Assembly (NCBI GenBank): GCA_040954595.2
Contig: CM082590.2
Span: forward strand, 7,626,001 to 7,690,000
DNA length: 64,000 nt
Reading direction: 5' to 3'
Source of the DNA: Balanoglossus misakiensis
Taxonomy: Eukaryota > Hemichordata
In this document: one piece after another, positions 34,494-46,718 of the stretch
Layout of the letters: every line of letters starts with the position of its first letter
Numbering within the stretch: the stretch's first letter is position 1
Program-made: the position numbers and the translations under genes
The notes under the pieces: model-generated
The model's input: only the letters and a program-made list of their open reading frames with translations
Database searches by the model: none
Told to the model about the DNA's origin: nothing

Positions 34494-37400
34494 TTATGTG
34501 CTGTCGGTTGCATGATGTAAGTCTGAGGTCGGGGGTACGTCTGCATTTTTCAGTTCTGCGACACGGGTCTTTTCAGCTGAACGGTAAGTTTTCTTTCCGC
34601 TGAGATTCGCGGCTTGCGCCATCGTTTTCATCAGACCCCTGAGGGAGTTGATGCCCAGTCTCTGATTCTTGTACCAGTTTCTCTGCCCGTACGCTTTGTA
34701 GTTTCTGGAGAGGTAGAGTGGGCTATCCGCAGTCTGCATAGCATCTGGACGTACTTCAACAAACCTCTTATAAGTCGCTACAGGACAGCGTTCCGGGTTC
34801 GACTTATCTTCGTAAATTCTAGGATTTTTTTTTCTAACGATTTCTCCTTTTTTCGTTTTTATCTCTATCTCGTTGTTGTATTCAATGTATTTAACGGTTT
34901 TGCCGTCGATGACTTCGTTGCCCTCGACGATATCGCGAAGCTTCAGGCTGTACTGCTCCTGGGGACCTTGTAATCCGAACTTGGTCGTGAAGAACCACCA
35001 CACAGCGTTCTGAAGTGCAGCCGGGCCCTGCAAACCCATTTGTCCTGTGTTATAAAGTTCGTCGACCTCGTCAGCGGTTAGAGGTTCACTCCTATTGGGC
35101 GTGTTCCCCTTCCCCATCGCTTTCAGTCGCCGTTTCTTAGCAACAAGGACACGCCTAGTTCCATCGAACAGAGCATCGGTTTTCACACGCCACTGATAAT
35201 TTTTATCGCGCAGTTCTCGATCGATCGAGTTAAAGAAACTGTGTAATGAATCAGGCTCGTATTCGGTTCCGTCTTGTCTTCTGGTTGTGTAGAAGTACTT
35301 GATTAACAGTTGGTCCAGTTCCTGGGGTGGGATCTGATGGATTTCGCGACGCTCGGACTGGGTCGAGTTCAGCCACGTTCGAAGCTGGTTCATGTCATTT
35401 CGTATTTTTCTGGCGGTGTTCTTCGCGATTTTGTGCTTAGAAGAATTTGGCCCATTTGTGTCGTGTTGACGATCAGCGTCCGACTGTAGGACCCAATGCT
35501 GTGATGTTTCATAACCTGGAAAGTAAAACTCATTGTCAAGAAGATCGGAGAGGAAGTGTTCGGCCATGTTGTACAATGCTGGAATAGGCTTATAGCAGGC
35601 GACAAACCATGGGCAAATCGTACCAGCAATCAGTTTTGTCATCTCCGATACGCGAAAACGCCATGCAGTCCCCCAGTATGTGGTCTTCCTATGTCTGGGC
35701 AAGTTTCCATCGGTTGCATTTGGGTTCAGGCGTTGCTGTATCTCTCCAAGTACACAGCATAGCGATTGTTCTTAGTGGCATGGGCGGGTCTTTTAACATC
35801 ACGGTAGGCATCATAAAAATGATGATCATGTTTCAGGCTAGCTTCGACAACTAGCTCACTCTCAATATTTATCTGGTATATTTCTTGGACCAGGGGGATT
35901 ATTCGGTGTAAACGATCTTGGGTTGAAACTGGCTGTGTCTCTATTATTCCAACCTACAGGGGAGGGAAGTGAATCTCCACGCAGCTCCGGTACATCCCCT
36001 GCCTTGCCCACGTCCCTCGGCCATGCCCCCTGCCACACCCACATACCCTACCACGCCCGCGGTCCCCTCTTCTGCCAGGCTGGCCTTCAGGGTTCAAAGG
36101 GTTAACGAAGCAAGCTTTTCAGAAGTAGTACTTTTTCAATCAGCTAGTTATTTTATATAAACAACTCTGCACGCGCACCACAATGAAAGTACCGGTAGTT
36201 CCGGTCACAGTGGAAATATATTCTGTATCTTCACCAGGTAAAAATACGGGGTTATTTCTTCACTGTGGATAATACTTCACTGTGGATTTTTTATCTTCAA
36301 TATAGTTGAAATCATAACAGCTCTAGGACCGTCACCCCCTGGATTTTACCCAGTAGGCACCTGAGCCAACCATATCCCTAACATTAGCCCTAACTGGTGC
36401 AGGTGGTAAAAACCCAGGGGGTAACCGCCTTGATACCATCACATCAGGACACAACTTACCTGGTTCCAAATCAGAGTCATCGATAACCACAGGAGATAGT
36501 GCAGAGACATCCTCATTTTGTAGAATTTCTGTTCCGGCGTCGGAATTGTCAACGTCTGACCCAACTTCCCGATCAAACGAGGGTGGATCCAGCAGTCTAG
36601 CTAGTGGTACCTCGTTAACAATGTCATGCTCTGTAAAAACAATAGGTTTAATTAAATGCATAAGGTCAGCTGAGGTTTCCATAGATGCTGTTAAATTTAT
36701 TTCCCAGAAAAACTTTCTAGTGTCTCCAATCCAGGCAGTACACACTTTGAAAATCAGTCTGAGCTTATTCTCAGGTTTTGTTCAAAGCAACCTTGCAATA
36801 TTTACTGTTGAAACTGAGAATAAAAATTGGGAGCCACAATTTTGAAAGAAAAAGCCAAAGTTGGCTCTAACCTGGAATTCAAAATTGCTATCCACACGAT
36901 TAAAGGGAATATGACCGTCTTATGCGCATGTGCCAAACCAGAGACTCTTGTTACAAAAACTGTCCAGTCAATGCCATAAGGCAGTGTGGTGTCCTAACAA
37001 TGGACAAAACTATGCATAAGCACATAAGACGATCGTCCCTCTTTAACATGGGGAAAGTAGTGATCTTTAAGAAACAAGATGGCCACTAGACTCATCCACA
37101 TCCTCTCTTAGACGATGTTTCACTGACTTACCATTTGCTGTTATGAAATTTGCAGTTTCCTCTTCATCTTGCGTTCCAGTTGGACGAACACTGCCCTCAG
37201 TGCCAGCCTGTACACTTGTTCCTTGGCCACCCTGGTGTCGACCTGACCGTCTAAGAAGGCGCTCTTTTGACCCACTGGCGACTGAGACATTGATATTCTG
37301 TGCGGTCTGGTCTCCATGATGTGGAACATTCTCTGCTACAACTCTGTGAATCGTTTCGTCCGTGACGCTCATGTCCAGATCGTCAATGTCTGAATCAGTT

Positions 37401-39034
37401 TCCTGTTTCACGGTTATCACACCGACGTTGTCACTTGGCGTTGAAACTGCTCGCGACTCACGGCGCCTTTTTGAATCACGATCGCCAGAGTCACTGCTAT
37501 TGGGATGCGTGCGTTTTAAGGCTCCTGATTTGTATGTCGTGCTGCCTGACGCGCAATTTGAGGTGAATCGGTCTTGGAAATTGTAGACGTTCGGGGCGTC
37601 CACACTGTGCTGTGGTGCCGCGTGTCTACGCTGCGTTGACCCGATGATAAGTCTTCCTTGCGTGGCAGTATTGGCTGGCGAGTTTTTGAATAAGTTTCTT
37701 TCAGTCAGAAGGTGATTGTTCGTGATCGCTCCAGAGATCGGGTTCACTTGCATAATCCCACATGGAAACGGCGCATCTGAAGTGATACTTTCAAAAGTCA
37801 TTGCACTTTTCACGGAGGCGTCTTCAACAGTTACGTTGTCGCCAAGTAGGTTACGCGGTCTGGTGATTTCTCTTTCGTCGTCACTGCCAATTTTTGGTGG
37901 CTTTGTTCGTATAATTTTCCCTCCCAGATAGAGGTAGTTGATGAACAGTACGAGATCTGTTAGAAATCACAAAAGAAGAACCTTATGTCATGAATAAACT
38001 TAGCCATACAAGAAAACATCATAATGACATTGACAAATACTGGTTTCATTAATTGATTCAGGTATACCGGAATTTGAATCAGTGTTCAGAAAAGACTTGG
38101 TGATCAGTCTAGACAGATTTCATTGTTCACTTTCCTATGACAGTTTCACCCTTTTCATTGTTCTCCTCAAAAAGATTTGGGAAAAACAATAGAAACTCAT
38201 TACCATAACAATTAATCGCATTGTATGTAAATTAGCTAATACAAAATTTTCCTTCTTACCTGTGTGAGTTAAGTTTCCCTTGATCAATCTCTGGTAGAGT
38301 TGTTGAGTTGAGTGTTGGAACCAGAGTCCAAACATACTTAATTTTTCTCCTTTTTGCAAAGTCTCCCATATTTTCTTACACTCTAATAAAATCACACAAA
38401 ATGAGAATATTTTAATGATTACAATCAGAACTTAAATAAAAGATAAACTTTTTTTTCAATTTCATAATGTAAAACTGACATGTACACATTGTATTGCATG
38501 CACTTGCACTGAAACTATTTATTTCACCCATTATCATATGCATACTTTATGCATTGGGGTACCACAGCGGTACATGCACGAAGCTCCATATACATGTACA
38601 TGTATAAGACAACGCACTTGGTTGCCTAGCAACACTCATATGTCCTCGTCTCTGCGAGCAGCCATTTTACTGGTCACGTGCTTGACATGTGACTTTACTG
38701 AACGACTAAATTTCTTTTACTAAAATGGCGGCCCCCATAGGCGCGGCGATACCTGACCATTTTCTGACAGCAAAGACCAAAGCCGCTTGAATCAAAAGTA
38801 TGCGTTTTTGTGTAAAGGACCAGATAGCTCTGCTTGGCAGGGGTGTGTGCCTTACTGGTACAGTGAGGGTGTAATGCCTCCACCGTAGTAGGACACAGGT
38901 TTAATATTTTTTTAACTTTTTTAAAAATAACGCGTGACACGAAGACACGTCCACTTACCGTCCAACTCGCAAAAGACCATAATCTCCTTGGTAACCACAC
39001 TTCCCTCAAGCGAGGTCGAGTTAGAAGTTGCCAT
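34494..39034 (-). CDS. Locus B: N-terminal module fused to Crypton-type (DUF3504) recombinase domain
   Basis: Exons are 39034-38959, 38382-38260, 37956-37132, 36630-36460 and 35515-34494, all phase 1 junctions, 738 residues without a stop. Residues 1-81 carry the module shared with loci A and C. The linker has a basic patch (S-K-R-R-R, about 230) and V-K-Q-E (K250) followed by acidic residues, a SUMO-type site. The fourth exon is acidic. Residues 399-738 resemble the tyrosine-recombinase-derived DUF3504 domain of ZMYM2/QRICH1/KIAA1958-type proteins, with S-F-F-N-S-I-D-R-E-L, Q-N-A-V-W-W-F and L-Y-L-S-R motifs. The expected N-H-S-x-R motif is altered and the protein ends before the catalytic tyrosine. 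I infer a DNA-binding co-opted domain. Exon 36630-36460 could alternatively splice to 33439. Confidence 0.75.
36900..37046. mobile_element. Short TTAA MITE in intron 3 of locus B
   Basis: TTAA AGGGA and TCCCTC TTTAA bound a 147-bp segment, and gaccgtcttatg near the left end mirrors cataagacgatcg near the right. It is another TTAA-target element with AGGGA ends. Confidence 0.6.
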
Positions 39035-40202
39035 GGCAGTATCCTAGGGTATCATCGACGCTGACACGTTGCTATGGCGTTGCTAACGCTCGTATTTCCG
39101 CACAAACCACGCTGCTCGACCAACAACAACATTGAAAGGTCACGCAGGCGAGAGTTCACAGTTCAGGGAGCAACTCAACTGCGCATGCGGATTGCTAGAA
39201 GGAAAAAATCAGGGCGACCTGTAGAGGGCGACATGGCGGACGAATTCACTTGTGATGTGGGGGTGTTGAGGACTTATTATCAACAATTCCTTTAATTCTT
39301 GACCAACCACAAAAATATTTGCCAACTAGACTTGATTTAAACTGTCTCTGAATGTCAATTCGAAGAATGAATTTGTTCTCAGATAAAAAATAAAACTGCA
39401 AACAGAGCCAACTTTAAATTGAAAATGTAGAGTCACGGATTAAAATTCTGATCAACAGGCATCAAAGTACCTGTAGGGCATTAAATACTGAAGAACCATG
39501 CATACCCAAAAATAAAAGTAATGCAACACACATATGAAAAGAATGCAATTTGTGTATTTTTATTTGAAAACCTCAATACCAACAAAGTTACGATGTACAA
39601 TGTTGTGAAGGCAACTTGCATTTAATTTTTAAGAAAATATATTTTTCTTCAGAACAGAAGTACAAGGAACTTGTGTAAAAAGTTGAAAAAATAAAGTTGA
39701 ACCTCATAACTATGAACACAATTTTAAAAACAAGGTAAATAGTTTGACTGGTTCTGATAGGAGACTTTTCTTCAAAAAGCTGAACTTTTAAACTATGAAC
39801 ACAATTTTCAATAGTCTCAATGATTCTGATTGGATGATGTAAATCAAAGATATAATTACATTGTTTTCAAAATGTCATTCATTTTAAATAACGCCCATTT
39901 ATAAATATAAAATTGACAATAAGGCACAGTTCTAAGCACAAATCAGTACTTCATTCGTATTCTTTTGTCACGAGAGTCATGAAACTTTGTAGCTTGGAAC
40001 TCAGAGCATACAGGTACATGTACTTTTGTATAAAATTTGAGGAAGACTGTAACAGAAAAATAAAACAAATTATTGAAAATACAATTGTCTTATCTGTTTC
40101 TTAACTTAAATTAAACTTGCATGAAAGTTGTTGATAGTCTTGTGATGAAATTTTGAATATTGCTTACTGCTCTACACAGACTAGTCATAAGCAGTGAAGC
40201 CT
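39035..40202. other. Intergenic region between loci C and B
   Basis: The part next to 39034 should hold the locus B promoter and 5' UTR; no clear core element was seen. The rest is AT-rich with no gene. Confidence 0.4.
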
Positions 40203-43200
40203 TCAAAATAATGGCTCTTCATCCTCATCTTTGTCGTTGGACAGGTCGGTCAGCATGTCCGCTAAGACCTGATCGTTGTGGATCAGTTCCGCTTCTCTGC
40301 CGTCTAAGGCGTTGCTGATACCGCACACCTTGAAAGATTTCGCCACCACGGCCGGTTTCGTCTTCATTTCGTTCCACGCGTCGACCACCCAGTTGAGGAT
40401 CGTCTGCTGACGATCGATGGCGGTGGCGAGGCGCCCTCTGTGGTCGTCGCTTTCGGGGGGATCCCGCGGCGATTCCCGGATGTACGACGTCACGGAACGG
40501 AGGAGGGTGGACTTGAACAGCTTGCGCGGGGCGACATCGAGGGGCTGCAGTTTGGCGTTGCAGCCAGCAGGTATCACCGCCGTGACTCCATTCGCCCGAC
40601 AGATTCTCGACTCGACAGCGTCCGTTGTATGGACGCGGAAGGAATCGAGAACCAGCATGGAGTAGCGACGCTCGGTGTACGGCACCCAGATTTCGTCCAC
40701 CCACTTTGCCATCAGGGCGTCGTCCATCGAGCCCGTCGGGTGACACGCAACGACAAAGCCCGGTGGGTGTTTCAGGTGGTACTCTCGTTTCCCTTTAAAG
40801 ATGATCATGGGCGGGAGAACATCGCCGTTCGCCGCGATCGCTAAGACCACCGTCAGGTGTTGTTTCTTGGTGCATGTCATCCGAACTTTCGCGTTCTTCG
40901 TACCACGCTTCTTCGCAATATTTGGGTCCAGATCGATGTAGAACGGCATCTCGTCCATGTTCCCGATGACGTCGAAATCGCCCGCGAGGCGCCGGGTTCG
41001 GACGTACGCGTGGAAGTCGGCGACGAGCGGCTGGAGGTCGCCCGGGAGATTTTGGGAAACGGGAGCGTTACCGCGGAGGACGCGGTCGTGGCGGGCCATG
41101 AACTTGTCGCACCAGCCCCGGGAGGCTCTGAAGTCGCCGTTCTCCGGCCTGACGACCTCCAGCGCGTGGTTGCAGATCGCGTCGATGGTGACGGGGATCT
41201 GGCGGTCGCGTCGCTGCAGAATCCACTGCAGGATGGACTCGGTGGTCTCGGCCGAATACGACACCTGACGGCCGCTCCCGACCAGTCGACCGCCTCTTGT
41301 GAACCGGTCCTTGCTGAAGTCGTACTTCTTCCACGTCTTCAGGGTGGACATCGGAATCTTGAATGACCTCGCCGTGGCGTTGAAACCTTCGACCTTCGCC
41401 AGGTCGAGAATTTCTTGGCGTTGTTTTAGGGTGTACGACAGGTAATGACCCCGTTTCTTGACTGCGGATGATGTCCGTGCCATGACTTCGTAAGAAGGTG
41501 GTGGTGGTTCGATGATTGAGGTAGGTTGTACAGAGGGGACTGGGGAATCGAGGACAGATGTTGACTGTGTGGGGACTGGTTGAACGACATCTTCAAGAGT
41601 TTGAGACCTGGAGTTGATATGTGGTTTCTTTCTCGGTCTCCCAACTGGACGTTTCGCTTTTCTCTCCAAAGGTTGAGGGGTGATAGACACTGATCTTGGT
41701 AATGCGGGAGTCTCGCTTGAATCTGCAAGAGTTTGAGAACTTGATTAGATACAAAATGTATGTGGTATCTTTCTAGGACTGACCCACTCCCAACTGGTGG
41801 GTTTTCTTTTCTCTTCATAGGTTAAAGGGACAAAGTCTCTCTCTCGCTGACCTTTTTCCATTAATTATGTTTGATACAAGACACTGTTCATGTTATTCTA
41901 CATGTGGATACATAGTGAATCAACATTCAACCACACACAACTTCCATCCCGCTTGTATGATATGAGAGTAAAAACTCGCCCAAAATGAATAAATGGTAGA
42001 GACCGATTATAAAATTGGTGATTTTTTTCTGCGACATCTGTGGGCTTACCTGCAGCGAGTGGAACGTTCTCTTCTACAACTGTGTGTGATGTGACAAAGT
42101 TATCGCCATAGACATTTGCAAGCAGATTTTCATCTGTATCCGATTCCTGACAAAGAGGTACATTCTCTGCCACTACTTCGTGCAACGTGGCACCACCCTC
42201 GTCAGTGACTTTTCCAAGAAGATGTTCGTCTATATCAGATTCCTGTTTCACAGTTATCACGCTGATGTTTTCCGCCTGGTTTGTCGAAACTGTTCGCCAA
42301 TCACAGCACCTTTTCATGTACATGTAATGAGCACCAGGTTCGTCATTGTTATTAGGACGCGTACGTTTTAAAGCATTTCCACTCTGCAAAGGCGCGTCAT
42401 CTAACACACCATTCGACGCGAATCGGTCTTGAATATTGTACACGTTTGAAGCGTTTCCACGGTGATGTGGTGCGGCGTACCTGTGCTGTGTCGAACCGAT
42501 CATAACCCTTTCCTGACATTCCGGCGTTTTGACAAAGTTTCTTTCCGTCGGAACATGATCGGTCGCGATTTCTCCAGACATTGGGTTCGCCTGCATAATT
42601 CCACAAGGGAAGGGATCGTCGGATGTGACGTTATCAAAGGTCATCGCACTCTCTGCGTGATCTTCTTCCTCAGTTACGCGGTCACCAAGCACGTGATGCG
42701 GTCTGGTGGTTTTTATCCTTTCGCCACGGCCGAACTTCAGTGACTCTCTGCGCGTAACCTTCCCACCGAGGTAGAGGTAGTTGATGAACAGCACAAGATC
42801 TGTCAGAAATCATGAGAATATATTGTTATGATATACAGTACCAGAATATGCTTGACAAATACTTGATTTAATTGCCGCTGCTAACTAGCCTAGGGGCACT
42901 CAAATTGACAATTGAGAAAACCACTGCCTCATTTATGTGATAACTATCTTAAATTTACTCTGATTTCTCACTGTGCATGTGATCAGCAGCAAACATTAAT
43001 CAACATCGATAACTAAACTGCAAAGCAAACTTTATTTTGGATATCAACCCAAAATTTGTCACACTTTTGAACTTTTATTTAGGGGAGTGGTTTCGGATCC
43101 AAGTGTAAAAATTTTGTTCGCGACAATTTTGACAGTCCCTATAAAGTGTAGACAGGTTTCAATGAAGCCTGTTTCTTTCAAATCTCTGCTTCATTTTTCT

Positions 43201-43843
43201 GTCTCTTACCTGTCTGGGTTAGTGTTTTCTTGACCAATCTCTGATACAGTTGTTGTGTCGACTGGAGAAACCAGAGTCCCAGCATGCTTTCCTCTCCCTG
43301 TAAAGTCTTCCATATTTCCTTACACTCTGACAAGCAAAATCCAAATAGTCAATCCTGTGTTAGTGGCCATCTCTATATAGTGGAATATTGTCTATAGTGG
43401 TACATGTATATACTTCATAACAGTACCTGCGCAATTTACATCTATAAAGGTCATATGTCCACAAAGAACAGGTAAAATAATGCCCCTTGAATGGATATTC
43501 TATAGGTAAATCTGTGTTTGGCCACCTCTATATAGTGGTCACTTTCTGTTTGAGAAGTTTACATGTGCATAAGTTGATTGACCTCATTTGACCTGCCTAT
43601 AAAGGTCACCCATATGCCACGGTAGGTTCGACACGATTGTGGATTTGGGGAGGGTCTGCATGACTTGGAAACGGCCAGGGGTCTAAGTGACCTGACCCTC
43701 TTTCGAGCACACAAAACATCACATAGCGAGTTCAACCAAACAGCAATAAATACACTATGTTTACCTTCGAACTCGCAAAGCACGATGACTTGTTTGGGAG
43801 AAGAGCTTTTTCTCGTCTGCGAGGATGCGCAGAAAGTTGTCAT
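40203..43843 (-). CDS. Locus C: N-terminal module fused to AT-hook and pogo/Tigger transposase
   Basis: Exons are 43843-43765, 43326-43210, 42799-42050 and 41722-40203, all phase 1 junctions, 821 residues without a stop. Residues 1-80 carry the module shared with A and B, with V-L-C-E-F-E-E-C-K-E-I-W. The linker has N-V-Y-N-I-Q-D-R-F, shared with B, and a V-K-Q-E SUMO-type site. The last exon encodes an AT-hook (K-R-P-V-G-R-P-R-K-K-P, 339-349), two helix-turn-helix units (about 407-451 and 467-531) and a DDE_1 domain (about 561-756). The likely catalytic aspartates D572 (N-M-D-E), D675 (V-L-D-S) and D711 (Q-P-L-D) are present, so nuclease chemistry is not excluded. It resembles POGK/Jerky-type domesticated pogo proteins. 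A nuclear DNA-binding role is inferred. Confidence 0.78.
41822..42020. mobile_element. TTAA foldback MITE, copy 4 (left half only)
   Basis: It starts TTAA AGGGACAAAGTCTCTC and follows copy 1 to the centre, then stops near 42020. It lies in the third intron of locus C, just upstream of the AT-hook/transposase exon. Confidence 0.75.
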
Positions 43844-45962
43844 GGCAGTGTCCTTAGACTTCTACGGGTCTAACACCTTGCTATGATGTTCTAAGCATAG
43901 AGTGTACTATTATTTATGTACAAATGATGGTCTTTCGTCGGCCAGAGTTGCATGTAAACAAACCTTGGATCAGTCACCTGTGATTGAGCTGGTACTAACT
44001 GCGCATGCGGGATACAGGAAGTAAAAAATGAAAGCTGACTGCAGAGGGCGGCATCAAACGCGTCTGCGTCCAGGGCATCGTCCAGGGGCCTGCGCGCGTC
44101 GACGCGTCCAGGTCTGCAGCTGCAGCGTCTTGTGCAAGTTTCTCCGAGTTTTTCAGAAGACTGCACGTTTCCAAAGTTACGAGAACGTTTCAAATTTGTT
44201 TCGAATGAATAGGGTATAATACCGAGAGACTAAAATCAGTGAAACAGCAGACAACAAACCCAAGCTCTGCTTTGGCCAATAGAGGTCACTCAACCCACTG
44301 TCTGCCGTCGACGTCATGACCGACAGTATTGGCTCCGCGAAGCATGAATGCTTTCCAGCCAATGGCGTTGCTATGCGCTTTCTTGAATCAAGCGTTCAGA
44401 ATAGGAATTCAATCTTCTGCTCACGAGCCGTACACTGCAGATTACAGTACTGTATAACAAAACTGCAAATTAGTGTACAATGTATCCTTTTCTGTGATAT
44501 TTTAACTACAATGTATAAATTATCAAGCAATGCAAAAATAAAGTAAGTCAAACTTAGATAAGCGAAGACTTCACATCAACTGAACTCCATACATATTCCA
44601 ATATTACAACCTACGTATCACGAAATAAATTCTCGACAAAGTTCCATTTTGTTAATGTACTTAAAAGTACCCAACAGTTGACTTATCAACAACAATCCCA
44701 TCAAGGTGATTTTCACAGTACATTTCCTGACTGTGCGCGTGTTGGAAAAGACAAGTACAGTATAGAGGCAATTTCACCCAGACAATCAAAGTCCGTCGCC
44801 GGACGGAATGACCCTCACGAACATGGCGTGTTTTTTTAGCCTGCGCCACGCATCAAGAAACCGCGTAGGCTTTAACCATAACAGAGATTTCTTTGTCGAG
44901 CCAAAACTATTTATGAAAACTCTCAGCTGCTAAGTAGTGAAATGAAAACTTCTTTAACACTTGGAATGTAATTAATTTATATTATTTTAAATTTTCACGA
45001 CATCACGACACCCTTTTGAAGTTATTAAACATTAGTCGCTTGCACACGTGCAATGATTAGGGCGCCCTTTTTTGGATTATAAAAGTTGGTAAACATTTCT
45101 TATCAGCGACTCAAATAGTTTTGCATTCACATGTGTATAAAAGGGACGCGATCACCGCACTCGGACATTTATGCAAATTAGGTTCAAATAGGCTTCATGG
45201 TGCGATTGAAAATCAAGGACACATTTCGCCACTTGTCCCATTTGTTGTTCCACATCAAATAAATGGAAGATCCGAGAAAATCCACACTTTTCCAGTTTTT
45301 GTACAGTCATCCTATAAGTATAAGCGCTTCTACGGTACCGCCTGTGAGTCTTACAGCTTTGAAACCAGTGCGTAATATACTAGTAGCATGACTCCATGCT
45401 AGTAGTAAAAGCATACCGGGATGTGGCTTTGAGTTGGTCCCTTGGGACAAAGACGTTTTTAATTTATTCACGCACAGGGATGTATTTTTAGCCAGACAAT
45501 GGCAAGACCTAGTTGCCTAGCAATTATCACCGTGAACTTTGCTACAAGTTTCACTACCACTTCCACTGGGCGTCTCAATTTTTTCAGCAGAGCCCCAGCT
45601 GCAGTAAGTTCCGACTACCTCAAGGCTTTGCCTGTAGGTTTTGGGGCTCCTCATTTTACTGATGACCATCAGCAACAAGGCAAATTGACCGTTGACTAAG
45701 CAAGGACCCAAGGTGCTAAACATCGCTCTTTTCAGAGGGGTAATTTTACATGCAAGCTCATTAGAAACTGCCACTTGTATCCCCTCAAACCGCGTCGGAA
45801 GAGTGCGTTTAGATCGGCGTTTAGTGCGGTGTTTCTGTTCACACGTGATTTGAATCGCTGTTTAGTGCGGCGCCCCGACCCAGGTCCCACCCCTCAACAC
45901 CGTCACAAAAAAAGAGCGGCGCAGGGCCGCTCTCACCTTTTCACACGTGGCACTTACAAATT

Positions 45963-45996
45963 AACGCCGCCCTAGCGCCGCCCCTGGGGCGGCGTT
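45963..45996. repeat. GC-rich palindrome
   Basis: AACGCCGCC pairs with GGCGGCGTT across a 16-nt centre, in a locally GC-rich patch (45830-46000) with cacacgtgg/gcacgtgag on either side. It could be a small foldback element; function unknown. Confidence 0.45.
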
Positions 45997-46544
45997 GACG
46001 GCACGTGAGAAAAGGGTTATTATTAGGGGAAAGTCTGTCGGCTTTACGTCAGGATGTGGATTATAAAGGGGTTCATTCATGTCGCCGAAGAGGCTTGCTG
46101 ATATCACGATGTTGTTATGGAAACCAATGCCTTGTCTGCGCGCACGTCGCGTCTCCAGGGAAACGCACACCCATGTCTGATCCGATCACGTGTCACCAAG
46201 GAACCAGGTGCGGGTCCAGACTTGTCCTGGAGCCAGTGAGATTATCTTTAAAACTTTCTTTTTGGTAGACGACGGGGAATCAAAGAAGTGAAAATATCGT
46301 AAATTTTATAAATTATTACTTGGCAGTGATTCAAAGGCAATCTCGATGTTTAAGACGTAGTGTTTACCCGGCATCCATTTAGATGTGTGTAAAGTGTAAC
46401 ATGTCAATCTCATGGACAAAATTTTAAATCGGTGTTATAGTTATATTAAAGAACTTATATCAATTGAGACAAAAATGCCAATGGTAAATGTACGAATTGT
46501 TATGACATATCTCCTGGGGAGAGAGGCCTGGGGCAGAGAAGGAG

Positions 46545-46647
46545 GGAGGGAGGGAGAGAGAGAGAGAGACAGACAGAGAGAAAGAGAACGAGACAGACAG
46601 AGACAGACAGACAGAGAGAAAGAGAAAGAGAGACAGAGACAGAGAGA

Positions 46648-46681
<34 letters not shown>

Positions 46682-46682
46682 C

Positions 46683-46715
<33 letters not shown>
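46545..46715. repeat. AGAC/AGAG microsatellite
   Basis: Nearly pure purine tetranucleotide repeats. The overlapping 103-residue Arg/Glu-rich frame is an artefact. Confidence 0.9.

Positions 46716-46718
<3 letters not shown>

Noticed and set aside
40225-41366. GC-rich overlapping frames (up to 173 residues)
   Set aside because: Shadows of the pogo transposase exon.
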